Source of the DNA: Bacteroidaceae bacterium
Lineage (GTDB): Bacteria > Bacteroidota > Bacteroidia > Bacteroidales > Bacteroidaceae
Reading direction: 5' to 3'
Length of the DNA stretch: 64,000 nt
Assembly (NCBI GenBank): GCA_017651315.1
Contig: JAGCDE010000045.1
Coordinates: forward strand, 62,001 to 126,000
Position 1 is the stretch's first letter, and each line of letters begins with the position of its first letter. The position numbers and the translations under genes are program-made. This document shows, in pieces, positions 50,389-60,400 of this stretch. A model generated the notes under the pieces. It was not told the DNA's origin and made no database searches. It worked only from the letters and a program-made list of their open reading frames with translations.

Positions 50389-51534
50389 TTACTGATTTGT
50401 ACTCTTGTTACTATTCATCCATTCGGCGGGAGTCATCCCTGTTATCTTACGGAAATGACGGTAGAAAGTGGCGTCGTTCCTGTACCCCACCTCCTCGGCA
50501 ACCAGCTTGATGGGCTTGTTCTCAGGCAGTACGGCCAGCTTGGACTTGGCCTCCTCCACACGCAGCCTGCTGATGTATTCCAGGAATGACATCTGAAGCC
50601 CATGGTTGATGGCATTCGACACGTATGTACGGTTCGATGCCAAGGCATCCGCCACATCGGTTATCTTGAGATTGGGGTTCCTGTATATCCTCTTCTCCTT
50701 CATAAGGTTATCCAATCCCATGAGAAGTTCGGAATAGTCCATGGACAGGGTGTCCTCCTCCGTGCCCTCCTCCGTGTCCTTCAGAAGAAAGAATGAGGGT
50801 CTCTTCCAGTATTTCAGTATCTGGTTTACATCCAACTGGTCGGAAGCTGCATCCTCGGCCGAGAATTCTATTCTCAGCCCCTCATAGAAGAACATGAAAA
50901 TGATGGCGCTTATCAGCAGAGAAGGAATGACCCAAAGAAGGCTGCCATAGAAATAGTTTTTCCCTATGAAATTAACGCAGACGGTGAGGAGTGACGAGAA
51001 CAACAGCAGGAAGAGCACCCACAGCATTTTGCCGAATGTCTTGCTGGTGATGTCAGAATAGAAATTCCTTATCTGACGGTTGTACCTTACTATACAGATT
51101 GAGGATTTGACGCTGACATACAGCAAAACCACCAGATACATGGGATCAATCCATACCAGTAACCCGGTATGGACAGAACCTGTCATCCTGAAAGCCAGGA
51201 TACAGACCACGCCTGCCATAAAAGGCAGGAATAGGAGTAAATCATATATATCGGCGTTCCTGGAAGTTGTGATCTTTTTTATGAAAAGATAGAACACAGG
51301 ATAGATAGTGAGCTTGCAGACATTTGTGAACAGCCATATATTACTCGTCATGCCGTCGGGAACAAGACGATAGAACGCCTCTCCAAACAAGAACACAGAA
51401 CAGACCGAAGAGCTCAGGAGCAGGTTCGGCATGAACCCTTTCCTCCATCCATGGATATTCTCAAGCACGATTACGGCTGTCCAGAAAAGGGCAACCATGA
51501 AGGGCAGGAATGAGAACAGACTATATGCGAACAT
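50389..51534 (-). CDS. AraC family regulator with membrane-spanning N-terminus
   Basis: Protein of 381 residues. Six or seven hydrophobic helices occupy about residues 1-225 (FSFLPFMVALFWTAVIVL through LLWVIPSLLISAIIFMFF). The C-terminal AraC-type helix-turn-helix pair follows (LKITDVADALASNRTYVS and LVAEEVGYRNDATFYRHFRK). This membrane-bound type is common in Bacteroidales. It is the first gene with the flavodiiron gene downstream, so it may regulate that gene in response to an envelope or redox signal; this link is inferred. Confidence 0.9.
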   Translation of the reverse strand: MFAYSLFSFLPFMVALFWTAVIVLENIHGWRKGFMPNLLLSSSVCSVFLFGEAFYRLVPDGMTSNIWLFTNVCKLTIYPVFYLFIKKITTSRNADIYDLLLFLPFMAGVVCILAFRMTGSVHTGLLVWIDPMYLVVLLYVSVKSSICIVRYNRQIRNFYSDITSKTFGKMLWVLFLLLFSSLLTVCVNFIGKNYFYGSLLWVIPSLLISAIIFMFFYEGLRIEFSAEDAASDQLDVNQILKYWKRPSFFLLKDTEEGTEEDTLSMDYSELLMGLDNLMKEKRIYRNPNLKITDVADALASNRTYVSNAINHGLQMSFLEYISRLRVEEAKSKLAVLPENKPIKLVAEEVGYRNDATFYRHFRKITGMTPAEWMNSNKSTNQ

Positions 51535-51580
51535 CCGGTCCTGTTTTTTTGTTTAGGCTTGCGAAGATAGCAAAAAACTC

Positions 51581-51600
51581 AGAATCTGTTTTGATTTGTT
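51581..51600. repeat. Interspersed repeat, copy c (reference copy)
   Basis: AGAATCTGTTTTGATTTGTT in the gap upstream of the AraC-type gene, followed by CCGTGAA, a sequence also seen after the partial copy near 57219. Confidence 0.65.
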
Positions 51601-51650
51601 CCGTGAAAAAACCGGCTGCATAGAATCTTTGCTACCGGGAAAGACAAGTT

Positions 51651-52448
51651 TCAGTTGACATAGAACAGGACACCTACGCGGAAACCTAACCCCGTCCTGT
51701 CATAAAGAAGCGATGTGGAGAACGCATACTGCTCCGTGATGCCGCATTTGAAATTGACGCCGCCGCGCAGGTATCCCCTCCAGCCGCTGACAGCCGTATC
51801 CACATGGTCGAACCATACTCCGGAGTATCCTATCTGCGGGGTGAGGCGGAAACGGTTGAGACGGCCCATCATGAATCCGTAACCGACATTTCCTTCAAAC
51901 GACACCGTATTTGATATACCTATGTGTACAACTGTAGTCTGTTCCAGGTTGATGTTCCTGAAATATCCGCCCCAGGAGTTACCAACGCCCCACCCTTCGG
52001 CATTCATCCCGCTGTTCTCGTAAATCAGCGTGGTATATAGCTCACGGCGGTCGAAAAAGAAATGCTGTCGGGGTTGCAGTCCCGCGGTCACATTGGACTG
52101 GAGCGTGGCGGCCACATCGAACACAGTGTAATAGTTCAGGTAGCCCTCCTTCTCGAAACGCGCGTTATAAGTCCCGTCGGCCACATTGTCAATAAGGAGC
52201 GGAGTCTCACCCTGATAAACATCATCAATGAAAACCTTCGCACCGGGAGGGTTGGTCACGAACACCACCGAGCCTATGCCAGAAGGAGGTCTGCCTATCT
52301 CAAGCGGGGCACCCTCCTCCAAAGGATACTCGTAATGCCTGTAATTGTCATCAATGACCAGAGGGTCCTCCCATTGCGCATAAACCGTACCGCACAGGCA
52401 CAAAGCCAGCACGGCGCAAGCGGTTCTGATCCGGGAACATATCTTCAT
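51651..52448 (-). CDS. PEGA domain outer-membrane-type protein
   Basis: Exported protein of 265 residues; the signal peptide ends near VYAQ. A PEGA domain follows (FVTNPPGAKVFIDDVYQGETP and FEKEGYLNYY), then a beta-barrel-like C-terminal half (GNVGYGFMMGRLNRFRLTP, ending in GVLFYVN). It is probably a surface or outer-membrane scaffold of unknown function. ATG 52448 was chosen for the signal peptide. It is divergent from the DPP-IV-like gene. Confidence 0.83.
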   Translation of the reverse strand: MKICSRIRTACAVLALCLCGTVYAQWEDPLVIDDNYRHYEYPLEEGAPLEIGRPPSGIGSVVFVTNPPGAKVFIDDVYQGETPLLIDNVADGTYNARFEKEGYLNYYTVFDVAATLQSNVTAGLQPRQHFFFDRRELYTTLIYENSGMNAEGWGVGNSWGGYFRNINLEQTTVVHIGISNTVSFEGNVGYGFMMGRLNRFRLTPQIGYSGVWFDHVDTAVSGWRGYLRGGVNFKCGITEQYAFSTSLLYDRTGLGFRVGVLFYVN

Positions 52449-52510
52449 ACAATAGTTAGATGTAACTAACGTCAAATGGTTTAACTCCCCTGTCACATTG
52501 AATAATTGGC

Positions 52511-52518
52511 TATTTTTG
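52511..52518 (+). promoter_or_regulatory. Bacteroidota -7 box for the DPP-IV-like gene
   Basis: TATTTTTG, 15 bases before ATG 52534, leaving a very short leader. Confidence 0.5.
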
Positions 52519-52533
52519 CAAAAAAAATGAACT

Positions 52534-54612
52534 ATGGACAGGAACAGGACCATATTGTCTATTCTGACATTCACCCTCATAGTGACCACACCCCTGAAAG
52601 CCGTGGCCGATACGTTTGAGGATCACTACAAGGATGCAGTTGAACGTGTGAACAGATATCTGCACAAGGACAGATACGGTGCCGTAACCCCTAATTGGAA
52701 GGACCCGTACACATTCTCCTACCAGACGGACGGCAAGGACAGCACGGAATTTTACAAGGTGGACCTCAGGAGCATGACAAGGACACAGGTTCCCCGTGAC
52801 ACGGCCGATGCCTACCGTACCCCCGCACGCCTCCGCGGAGCGACGGGCGGATTCAACGGCGGTTTCGGCGGCTTTCCCGGCCGCAGCGAGACCGGCACCA
52901 GATCACCTGACGGCCAGTGGGAGTGCATGGTCCGCGACCATAACATCTGGGTGCGCCGAGTGGAGGACGGACAGCTCACGCAGCTGAGCTTCGACGGTAA
53001 CGAACAGGATTACTACACACAGTATTTCTGGTCCCCTGACTCCAGGTATATCTCCGCCCTGCGCAAGCAGGAGCACAAGCAGCGCCAGATACTGCTCCGC
53101 AACTCCCGTCCCGACAACCAGGTTCAGCCCACTTACCGCTGGCTCGACTATGACAAGCCCGGTGATCCGCTGCCGCAGGCCGTTCCCGCACTGTTTGACG
53201 TGACCACACTCAGGCAAGTACCCGTTGACGCCACGAAATGGCCCAACCAGTATGACCTCACGCTTGGCCGCTGGTCACCTGACTCCGGATTCTTCACCTT
53301 CGAGTACAACCGGCGCGGCCACCAGCTCTACCAGCTTGTGGCCATCGGGACAGACGGCACAGACCGCATACTGGCCGAGGAGAAATCATCCACATTCGTC
53401 TATTACAATGATCTCTACCGCCGCTGGATGAATGACGGGCGACACATACTATGGATATCGGAGCGTGACGACTGGCGACACCTCTATATGATTGACACAG
53501 CTGACGGCAGCATCCGCCAGCTGACAAAGGGCCAATGGAACGTCAGGGAGATACAGCGCATCGATGAGGAGCAGGCTTACATCCTCTTCTACGCCAACGG
53601 TTACAACTCCTCCCGGGGTGAAGACCCCTACAACAAGCATCTCCTGCGCCTGGACCTGAACAGCGGCAAGGTCACTGACCTCACCCCCGACAACGGCAAT
53701 CATCAGGTCCATTTCAACCCCGACTACACAGCTTTCGTGGACAACTGGTCCCGTCCGGACCAGCCGTATGAGAGCGTGGTACGCAGCACCTCCGACGGCA
53801 GGCTCCTCCTCAGGCTACAGAAACAGGACATCAGCGGGATGCTCAAATCCGGATACGTCCTGCCGGAGGTGTTTCACGCCAAAGGACGTGACGGCAAGAC
53901 CGACATCTGGGGCAACATATACCGTCCCACTAACCTTGACCCCCAAAAGAAGTATCCTGTAGTGGAATACATCTATTCAGGGCCGCATGACTCTTTCGTG
54001 ACCAAGGATTTCAGCACCTACGAGCGTTTCAGCTATCTTGTCGAGATGGGTTTCATTGTCGTCACCATTGACGGTATGGGCACCGACAACCGCTCCAAGA
54101 GCTTCCAGGACGTGGCTTTCCGCAATCTCAAGGATGCAGGCTTTCCTGACCGGATACTCTGGATCAGAGCCGCACAAAAGGAATATCCCTATATGGACAC
54201 ATCGGAAATGGGGATATACGGCTATTCGGCAGGCGGTCAGAACGCCCTCTCCGCCCTGCTCTTCCACAATGATTTCTACAAGGTATCAGTGGCTCTATGC
54301 GGATGTCACGACAACCGCATGGACAAGATATGGTGGAACGAGCAGTGGATGGGCTGGCCCATCGGTCCCTGGTACTCCGAGAACTCCAATGTGGACAACG
54401 CGTGGCGCATGGAAGGCAAGCTCTTCCTCATAAACGGTGAGATGGATGACAACGTGGATCCCGCCTCCACCCTGCAGGTGGTTTCGGAACTGGTCAGGCA
54501 CAACAAGGATTTCGAGCAGCTGTATCTGCCCGGTTTCACCCATAACCTGGGCGGTGAGTATATCAATTTACGTATCTTCCGTTTCTTTTACCGCAACTGC
54601 ATTACACAATAG
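52534..54612 (+). CDS. S9B dipeptidyl-peptidase IV-like peptidase
   Basis: Exported serine peptidase of 692 residues; signal peptide ends near TPLKAVAD. The DPP-IV propeller domain (LRGATGGFNGGFGGFPG loop, SPDSRYISALRKQ, WSPDSGFFTFEYNRRG) precedes the hydrolase domain with nucleophile Ser in YGYSAGGQ, Asp in NGEMDDNVDP and His in GFTHNLGG. It cleaves Xaa-Pro-type dipeptides from peptide N-termini in the periplasm. The Gly/Phe-rich insert at residues 106-118 is unusual. It is followed by a phosphatase gene on the same strand. Confidence 0.92.
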   Translation: MDRNRTILSILTFTLIVTTPLKAVADTFEDHYKDAVERVNRYLHKDRYGAVTPNWKDPYTFSYQTDGKDSTEFYKVDLRSMTRTQVPRDTADAYRTPARLRGATGGFNGGFGGFPGRSETGTRSPDGQWECMVRDHNIWVRRVEDGQLTQLSFDGNEQDYYTQYFWSPDSRYISALRKQEHKQRQILLRNSRPDNQVQPTYRWLDYDKPGDPLPQAVPALFDVTTLRQVPVDATKWPNQYDLTLGRWSPDSGFFTFEYNRRGHQLYQLVAIGTDGTDRILAEEKSSTFVYYNDLYRRWMNDGRHILWISERDDWRHLYMIDTADGSIRQLTKGQWNVREIQRIDEEQAYILFYANGYNSSRGEDPYNKHLLRLDLNSGKVTDLTPDNGNHQVHFNPDYTAFVDNWSRPDQPYESVVRSTSDGRLLLRLQKQDISGMLKSGYVLPEVFHAKGRDGKTDIWGNIYRPTNLDPQKKYPVVEYIYSGPHDSFVTKDFSTYERFSYLVEMGFIVVTIDGMGTDNRSKSFQDVAFRNLKDAGFPDRILWIRAAQKEYPYMDTSEMGIYGYSAGGQNALSALLFHNDFYKVSVALCGCHDNRMDKIWWNEQWMGWPIGPWYSENSNVDNAWRMEGKLFLINGEMDDNVDPASTLQVVSELVRHNKDFEQLYLPGFTHNLGGEYINLRIFRFFYRNCITQ

Positions 54613-54620
54613 GGATTAAG

Positions 54621-54656
54621 GATCTGTCTCCATGGAACAAATTTAAACAGATTCCA
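54621..54656. repeat. Interspersed repeat pair, copy d (inverted)
   Basis: GATCTGT at 54621-54627 and the reverse-orientation unit AACAAATTTAAACAGATTCC at 54637-54656 form an imperfect dyad after the DPP-IV-like gene. Confidence 0.5.
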
Positions 54657-54680
54657 AACCGGGATGTAAACCAACCAGCA

Positions 54681-55172
54681 ATGAAAACCCATAGCAGCCT
54701 CAACGACAAAGTGCCGATACACATCTTGTTCGTGTGTCACGGAAACATCTGCCGCTCCCCCATGGCCGAGTTCATACTCAAGGATATGGTCCGTTCCAGG
54801 GGAGATGCTGACCGTTTCCGCATAGAGTCCGCCGCAGTATCCACTGAGGAGACCGGCAACTCCATCTACCCGCCCGCCAAGCGTTGCCTGAACGCTCACG
54901 GCATACCGTTTGACAGAAGCAAGACCGCACGCCAGATAACACGTGCTGACTATGACCGCTTTGACCTTATCATCTGCATGGACCGCATGAACCTGCGCTG
55001 GCTCCGCTATATCATCCCGGATGATCCGCAGGACAAAGTTTGTCTCATGATGTCATTCGCAGGCATTGAGCGCGATGTGGCCGACCCCTGGTACACCGGG
55101 GACTTCGAGACCACATACCGTGACATAACACGGGCCTGCGAGTCGTTACTCAACACCATCCCGGTACGATAG
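54681..55172 (+). CDS. Low-molecular-weight protein-tyrosine-phosphatase
   Basis: Cytoplasmic phosphatase of 163 residues. The P-loop C19-H-G-N-I-C-R25-S is intact, and the general-acid Asp sits in VADPWYTGDFETTY. Such enzymes often counteract a tyrosine kinase of exopolysaccharide export; no such kinase gene lies nearby. It sits 68 bases downstream of the DPP-IV-like gene with a repeat dyad between, so it may have its own transcript. Confidence 0.94.
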   Translation: MKTHSSLNDKVPIHILFVCHGNICRSPMAEFILKDMVRSRGDADRFRIESAAVSTEETGNSIYPPAKRCLNAHGIPFDRSKTARQITRADYDRFDLIICMDRMNLRWLRYIIPDDPQDKVCLMMSFAGIERDVADPWYTGDFETTYRDITRACESLLNTIPVR

Positions 55173-55197
55173 AGTCAAACCGGCCGTACCGCCACCG

Positions 55198-56583
55198 TCA
55201 TAGCCTCACACCCTGCAGCTCCTGATAGAGGTCGATGGCGTCACGGTCGTTCAGGCTGGTAATGAAATCCACCACCATGCGGATCCTGTTGTACAGGTCG
55301 TTGGGGTAAGTCTCAAACTGTTCATAGTTCTGGCGGAAATTGACGGAGATAATGTTGTAGAGGTGCGATGCGAGAGTATTGCTCGTGGCATTGAACAAAT
55401 CATCTTCACACCCCTTCATGAAGATACCCAGAAGACCGTGTATGACCTCCCAGCCTGCAAGTTCCTTCTTCACCTTAGCCTTGTGCCGGAACATCAGCCG
55501 CTGGATGCTGCTCAGGGAATCGTGTATGTCGGAGGCATCGGACACATCGATGATATCGTGTTCCAGACGGCTCTCCATGATGTCGTCATAGCGGCAGACG
55601 AAACAGTCGATGACGGCGTTCAGCATCTCACGCTGCAGATAAGTGCCTATGCTCTGCACCACAAGAGCGTCCTTCAGCTTACCTTCGCCGCGGAAGCGGT
55701 TGAGGAAGGCCTCGGTCTGTGCCATCACGCGGTCATGATTATCGGTCAGATTCCCGTCAAGGATGTCACAAAGCTGACTGACGGTGACAGCACCTATTTT
55801 CACGCCATCCTCCACGTCGGCGGCACAATAGGCTATGTCGTCGGCCGCTTCCAGAAGGTAGGCCATGGGGCTGCGACGGTCGCCCAGCTGAAGATAGTCA
55901 CTGATCTCGCGGTACCGGTCCGCCTCGGTAACAAAATAGCCGAATTTCTTGCGTGCTATCTCGGCATAGTCAGGACCCTGGTTGCCTACGAGCGAGTTGC
56001 AGGGGTACTTGATAATGGCGGCAAGCGTGGAGTATATGAGGTTGAAACTGGCCTTGTCGCCATAGTAATAGAGTTTTGAAAGAATACGGAAGGTCTGCAC
56101 GTTGCCATCAAAATTCTCCAGGTCGGCCCGTTCCAGAGCACTAAGTCCGTGGTTCCCGTTCCGCAGATAGCCGTGGAAGAAATCCTTGATGGCCTCCTCG
56201 CCGAAATGGCCGAAAGGAGGGTTGCCCAGGTCATGCACAAGCCCGGCGGCACGGAGCAGCGAGCAGAGCCATCCCCTCTTCCCCTCAGGCAGTTCACCGG
56301 CATCAACGAGCACCTGTTCAATGTTCTGCCCGATAAGCCCGGCGATGTACGAGACCTCCAATGAATGAGTCAGCCTTGTGCGTATATAAGTGCTGCGCTC
56401 CAGCGGGAATATCTGTGTCTTGTTCTGGAGACGGCGCAAAGGCACACTCATGACGAGCCGCCCGTAATCTGTCTCGAACGGGTTGCAGCCGTCAGGAGTT
56501 ATCGTCGGTCCTATATCACTTTGCCGCTTCTCGGACAGCAGCAGTTCCCATTTTTCCCTGTAGTGGTTCATTGTATATTCCAT
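55198..56583 (-). CDS. dGTPase-like HD-domain triphosphohydrolase
   Basis: Protein of 461 residues in the dGTPase family, which hydrolyses dGTP (or other dNTPs) to nucleoside and tripolyphosphate. The HD-domain metal ligands appear in RTRLTHSLEVSYIAG and GLVHDLGNPPFGHFGEEAI, and the last Asp in AADDIAYCAADVEDG. Length fits the type with tetrameric or hexameric assembly. The start may be ATG 56583 or ATG 56571, as a GGA precedes the latter. It converges with the phosphatase gene. Confidence 0.92.
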   Translation of the reverse strand: MEYTMNHYREKWELLLSEKRQSDIGPTITPDGCNPFETDYGRLVMSVPLRRLQNKTQIFPLERSTYIRTRLTHSLEVSYIAGLIGQNIEQVLVDAGELPEGKRGWLCSLLRAAGLVHDLGNPPFGHFGEEAIKDFFHGYLRNGNHGLSALERADLENFDGNVQTFRILSKLYYYGDKASFNLIYSTLAAIIKYPCNSLVGNQGPDYAEIARKKFGYFVTEADRYREISDYLQLGDRRSPMAYLLEAADDIAYCAADVEDGVKIGAVTVSQLCDILDGNLTDNHDRVMAQTEAFLNRFRGEGKLKDALVVQSIGTYLQREMLNAVIDCFVCRYDDIMESRLEHDIIDVSDASDIHDSLSSIQRLMFRHKAKVKKELAGWEVIHGLLGIFMKGCEDDLFNATSNTLASHLYNIISVNFRQNYEQFETYPNDLYNRIRMVVDFITSLNDRDAIDLYQELQGVRL

Positions 56584-56656
56584 TTAAAATGCTGCGGCTA
56601 CTGTCAATAATGTTTTTTTCATCATTTATGTTTTCGAATAAAAACCATCCGCTGTT

Positions 56657-56674
56657 TTAGAATCTGTTACGATT
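56657..56674. repeat. Interspersed repeat, copy e, overlapping a stop codon
   Basis: TTAGAATCTGTTACGATT: the AGAATCTGTT core is kept and the right half has diverged. Confidence 0.5.
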
Positions 56675-57115
56675 CAAGAGCTTCACTATCGGGGCGTTTA
56701 AGTTCTTTGAGTTCTTTTTTAATGATTTCTTCAGTCTTCTACTCAGTTTTTTATTTTCCCTTTCATTCTTCTTTTGCTTTTTCTCCAGGTCTTTGAGCAG
56801 TTTCTTGTGAGCCTCCTCCCGTGCCTTGTTGTCATATTTATCTCCATACAGTCTGTTCATGACGCTGTCCAACTGACAGAAAAGAGCATCATACATTTCT
56901 TTTTTGCTGTAATTATCTCCTTCTATTGTCAGTCTGAACTCAAAGGAACTGTCTGACGGATTGACTTCATTGATTGAGTAAATGTCATATCCTTCTAATT
57001 TTTCATGATTAAATTCAATCTGAGCTCCGGTATATTCAATCTGAGCTTCGGCTGCTATCGGTAAACAGGCTGAAGAAATAAGACAGAATAATCTAAGGGC
57101 TAAGAATCTTTTCAT
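56657..57115 (-). CDS. Exported basic protein of unknown function
   Basis: Protein of 152 residues; signal peptide ends near AEAQ. The first half has beta character; the second is a strongly basic helix (EEAHKKLLKDLEKKQKKNER and on) with coiled-coil potential. No family is recognised. The final codons AACAGATTC and the stop TAA fall inside a copy of the interspersed repeat at 56657-56674, so the repeat supplies the stop. ATG 57115 is preferred over the TTG at 57121. The sequence is AT-rich. Confidence 0.65.
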   Translation of the reverse strand: MKRFLALRLFCLISSACLPIAAEAQIEYTGAQIEFNHEKLEGYDIYSINEVNPSDSSFEFRLTIEGDNYSKKEMYDALFCQLDSVMNRLYGDKYDNKAREEAHKKLLKDLEKKQKKNERENKKLSRRLKKSLKKNSKNLNAPIVKLLNRNRF

Positions 57116-57218
57116 AATCAATGAAGGTTTAATCGTGAATTCTAATTTAAAGTGAACTGGTCTTGTAAAATTTCAAATTGTAAAAATACAAAAAAACATA
57201 GGTTGTCATTATCGGATT

Positions 57219-57274
57219 AGAATCTTTTTTGTTCCGTGAATTTAGAATCTGTTTTTCAAATCAAAACAGATTCT
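57219..57274. repeat. Interspersed repeat cluster, copies f and g
   Basis: A partial unit at 57219-57240 (AGAATCTTTTTTGTTCCGTG) and an inverted pair at 57244-57255 and 57263-57274 whose right unit reads CAAATCAAAACAGATTCT. The dyad could act as a terminator for the basic protein gene's region or as a REP-like hairpin. Confidence 0.6.
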
Positions 57275-57360
57275 TACAATGTAGCCGCTCTCATCAATAA
57301 TGCCGGCACCTCTTCAGATGCTCTGGAAGTGACGCAATGAGAACAATCCCTTTGCGTCAC

Positions 57361-57391
57361 TTGGAATATTGCAAAACTATGTCTATCTTTG
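57361..57391 (+). promoter_or_regulatory. Promoter of the 1474-residue surface protein gene
   Basis: TTG (57361-57363), 20 bases, TATCTTTG (57384-57391): a two-box Bacteroidota match, 68 bases before ATG 57459. Confidence 0.6.
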
Positions 57392-57458
57392 ACTTTGAAA
57401 ACGTTACCTTCAATTTAGAAAACACGTTTTCTGATATTGATACTAAAACATTTCAACT

Positions 57459-60400
57459 ATGCTATTTCCAAGCCAACAAAAAACATTTGCCAAGCGCACG
57501 CTATGTCTCATCCTCATCACCTTAATGTCATTGCCTGCCTGGACAGCGGATTATATCACAGATGTAACGGTCATCGGTTTCAATGTAAACAGTTTTCAAA
57601 TGGTTATAAAAAAGTACTTACAATGGAAGTCTTTTTCCGTAAACCTCAATGAAGGATGCAGTTCGAGTATGATTATCAACCTCCTGTACAAGACATCACG
57701 CAGCAATGACAGTGAAGTAATCACGGATTTCCTACTCCGTCAAGGCAACAATCCGCCTGACAGTCTTACCTACCAGGGACGCACCTATCACCTTACACCT
57801 TACGACGGCAGCTATACTTTTACAAACAGCAAGGGCGACCTTAACAATGGTGCAGGTGGCGACTATATCTACCTCTATTACACAAAGGATGACTTCCCTG
57901 ACGGGCGTGCAGTTGATGGCATCACCTTCAATTCAATCAAGGATGGTGCAGTGGGTGATTATGGGGGCACTGAGGGCTATGACCTGAATGAAGGAACAGA
58001 AGGGAGCAAAATCTACATGCATCTCTCCACCATGAAGGTTCCTACTACAGGAAGTGGCACTGAAGCCGATCCCTATGTGATTCACAACTTAGGTGGATGG
58101 AACGACCTGGCCGTCAATGTCAGCAATGGAAATTCGTACAGTGGGGAATATTTCAAACTTGGAAAGAACATCAGCGGGATTACAACCGTAGTAGGCAATA
58201 CAACATATCCTTTCAGCGGTCATTTTGACGGCAACGGAAAGACACTCAATGTTAATACTACCGACCCTCCATTCTTATACATCAATGAAGCCACAATACA
58301 GAATCTCACCGTTACAGGTTGTGTAAGCAGTAACAGGACATGGAGCTCAGGTCTTGTGGGCATACTTGAAGGGGAAGCGAACACCATCCAAGATTGTATC
58401 GTGAAGGCAACTGTCAGCGGACCAACTAACGTTGGCGGTTTCGTTGGAGCCAGTGCAGGTGGAACAACCGATTCCGTAACCATCAGGAATTGTATATTCG
58501 ATGGTACTTTGGAAACCGGTAATGCTGATGGTTTTGCAGGTGGACTGATAGGCTGGTGTAACACCATTGCATTCAACGTTTCCGACTGTCTGATCAAGGG
58601 AACGTATTCCGGTACCGGACACATGCACTCCGTAGATTGCCGCCAGCCGGAAGACCAGACCAGAGGATATGTTTCAGACACCTATTATTTAAATACCATT
58701 GACCTTACTGATTTTCCTGACGACCACACCGTCAGTAAAACAGAAGGTATAGCAGTCAGCAATACGATGGTCGATGAATTGTGGAACATTCCAGTGACAG
58801 CAACAGACGGAAGAACATATTACAGATCTGGCTCAGCGACTATAGTTGACGAACCTGTAAAATTACCCGAAGAGGCTGTTGTCCAAAGCGGATGGGCCAT
58901 TATCAGTAACTTTTACATGTCTATGACTACTTTAGATTACGACCGCTACATTGAGGTAGCTTTCCATAACAATGACATTTACATCAAGGGACTGTCTTTA
59001 TTTTTCCCCGACTCTTGGCTAAAAGGTAAACTAAACGGTAATACAGCTGTTTTCGCCAACGGTCAATTCATGGGTGAAAACGAAAGCGGGAAACACTATA
59101 TGACAGGTTTCGACGGCCACAACTTTACTGATATTGAGTTCAGCTACAATGATATAGCCAACACCTTAACTCTCACCACCTACAGACTGTTTGATTCCCC
59201 GGAAAGAAATTCGCTATTGGTATGGGGATATTTTTTAAACCTCATGGTTTCCGGTCCTCAAACAGATCAATTGATTCAAGTGCCGGAAGGTGTTGAGATT
59301 GAAACAGACTGGGTTATTGATGGCAACTACATTCTCGAGTCATCTGCCAATTTCGGTATAAACCAGGCTACAGAGGTTGCATTCGACGGCAATGATGTAT
59401 ATATAAAAGGACTGTCTTATTTTCATCCGGAAGCATGGGTTAAAGGAACGCTTACCGATAACAAACTTTCTTTATACTATGGTCAGTATTTAGGAGAAAC
59501 AAACGGAAAGAAAACCTATTTGATTGGCTTGGACAATGGAGCCATTGTTGACATTGTGTTCAATTATGACCGTAACGACAAGACCTTATCGCTCACTACA
59601 CCGTATATCCTTGAAAACGACAACCCCAAGTTATTCAGTAACATCAGGGGTTACTATGATGGTCTGAAGGTCTATAAAGGCATGCTTAAAACAATATTAC
59701 CCCAAGGTATTGAAACGCAAGAATACATGTGTTCCGGACGTAGCGTACATCTGTTTGATGGCTCCCCAAGATACTTCAATTTTTATTTTGAAACTTACAA
59801 AATAGGTTTCGACGGTAACGACGTCTATATACAGGGACTCAGTTACGAAATTCCCGATGCTTGGGCTAAGGGAACACTTGACGGGAACACCATCACCTTC
59901 CCCAAAGGACAGTTCCTTGGTCATGACGAATACAATCATTCACACTATCTTTTAGGAATGAAAGATTCTGAATTGTGTGATGTGACATTCAGTTACGATG
60001 ACCAAGCCAAGACATTGACCTCTAATACATGGGTAGTGGATAATCGTAATAAGTATAGTGTCAATTCATTCTACGACTACTCCTATATCCATGCTGACAA
60101 TAGTGTCTGGGAACCTTTCAAAGAGCCTGAAGCTACGCCCGTAAATCCAACGGTCGTCTCAGAAGAATGTCAGTTTGTTTGGATGGAAGCATTTAAACTT
60201 ATAGGAATAGTCTTAGACGTTCCTTATTATGACATAGATGGGAATAAGATAAACCCGAACAAACTGTATTACCGCATTTATGAAGATTGCAACAACCAAA
60301 TCCAGCATGTTGAGAACATATTAAATGCTTTTACCACAGGATTAAATGATTCATACGAGACACCTATTCTTGGCTCTAACCATTATTCTTATATGAGTGG

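Larger units (their letters stand above)
57116..57458. other. Long intergenic gap with repeat cluster and promoter
   Basis: Holds the interspersed repeat cluster (57219-57274) and the promoter of the large surface protein (57361-57391). A 60-codon frame from 57337 overlaps that promoter and is not credible. No other gene is seen. Confidence 0.6.

Noticed and set aside
57337-57525. 62-codon frame upstream of the large surface protein
   Set aside because: It spans the promoter boxes at 57361-57391 and overlaps the true gene start in another frame.
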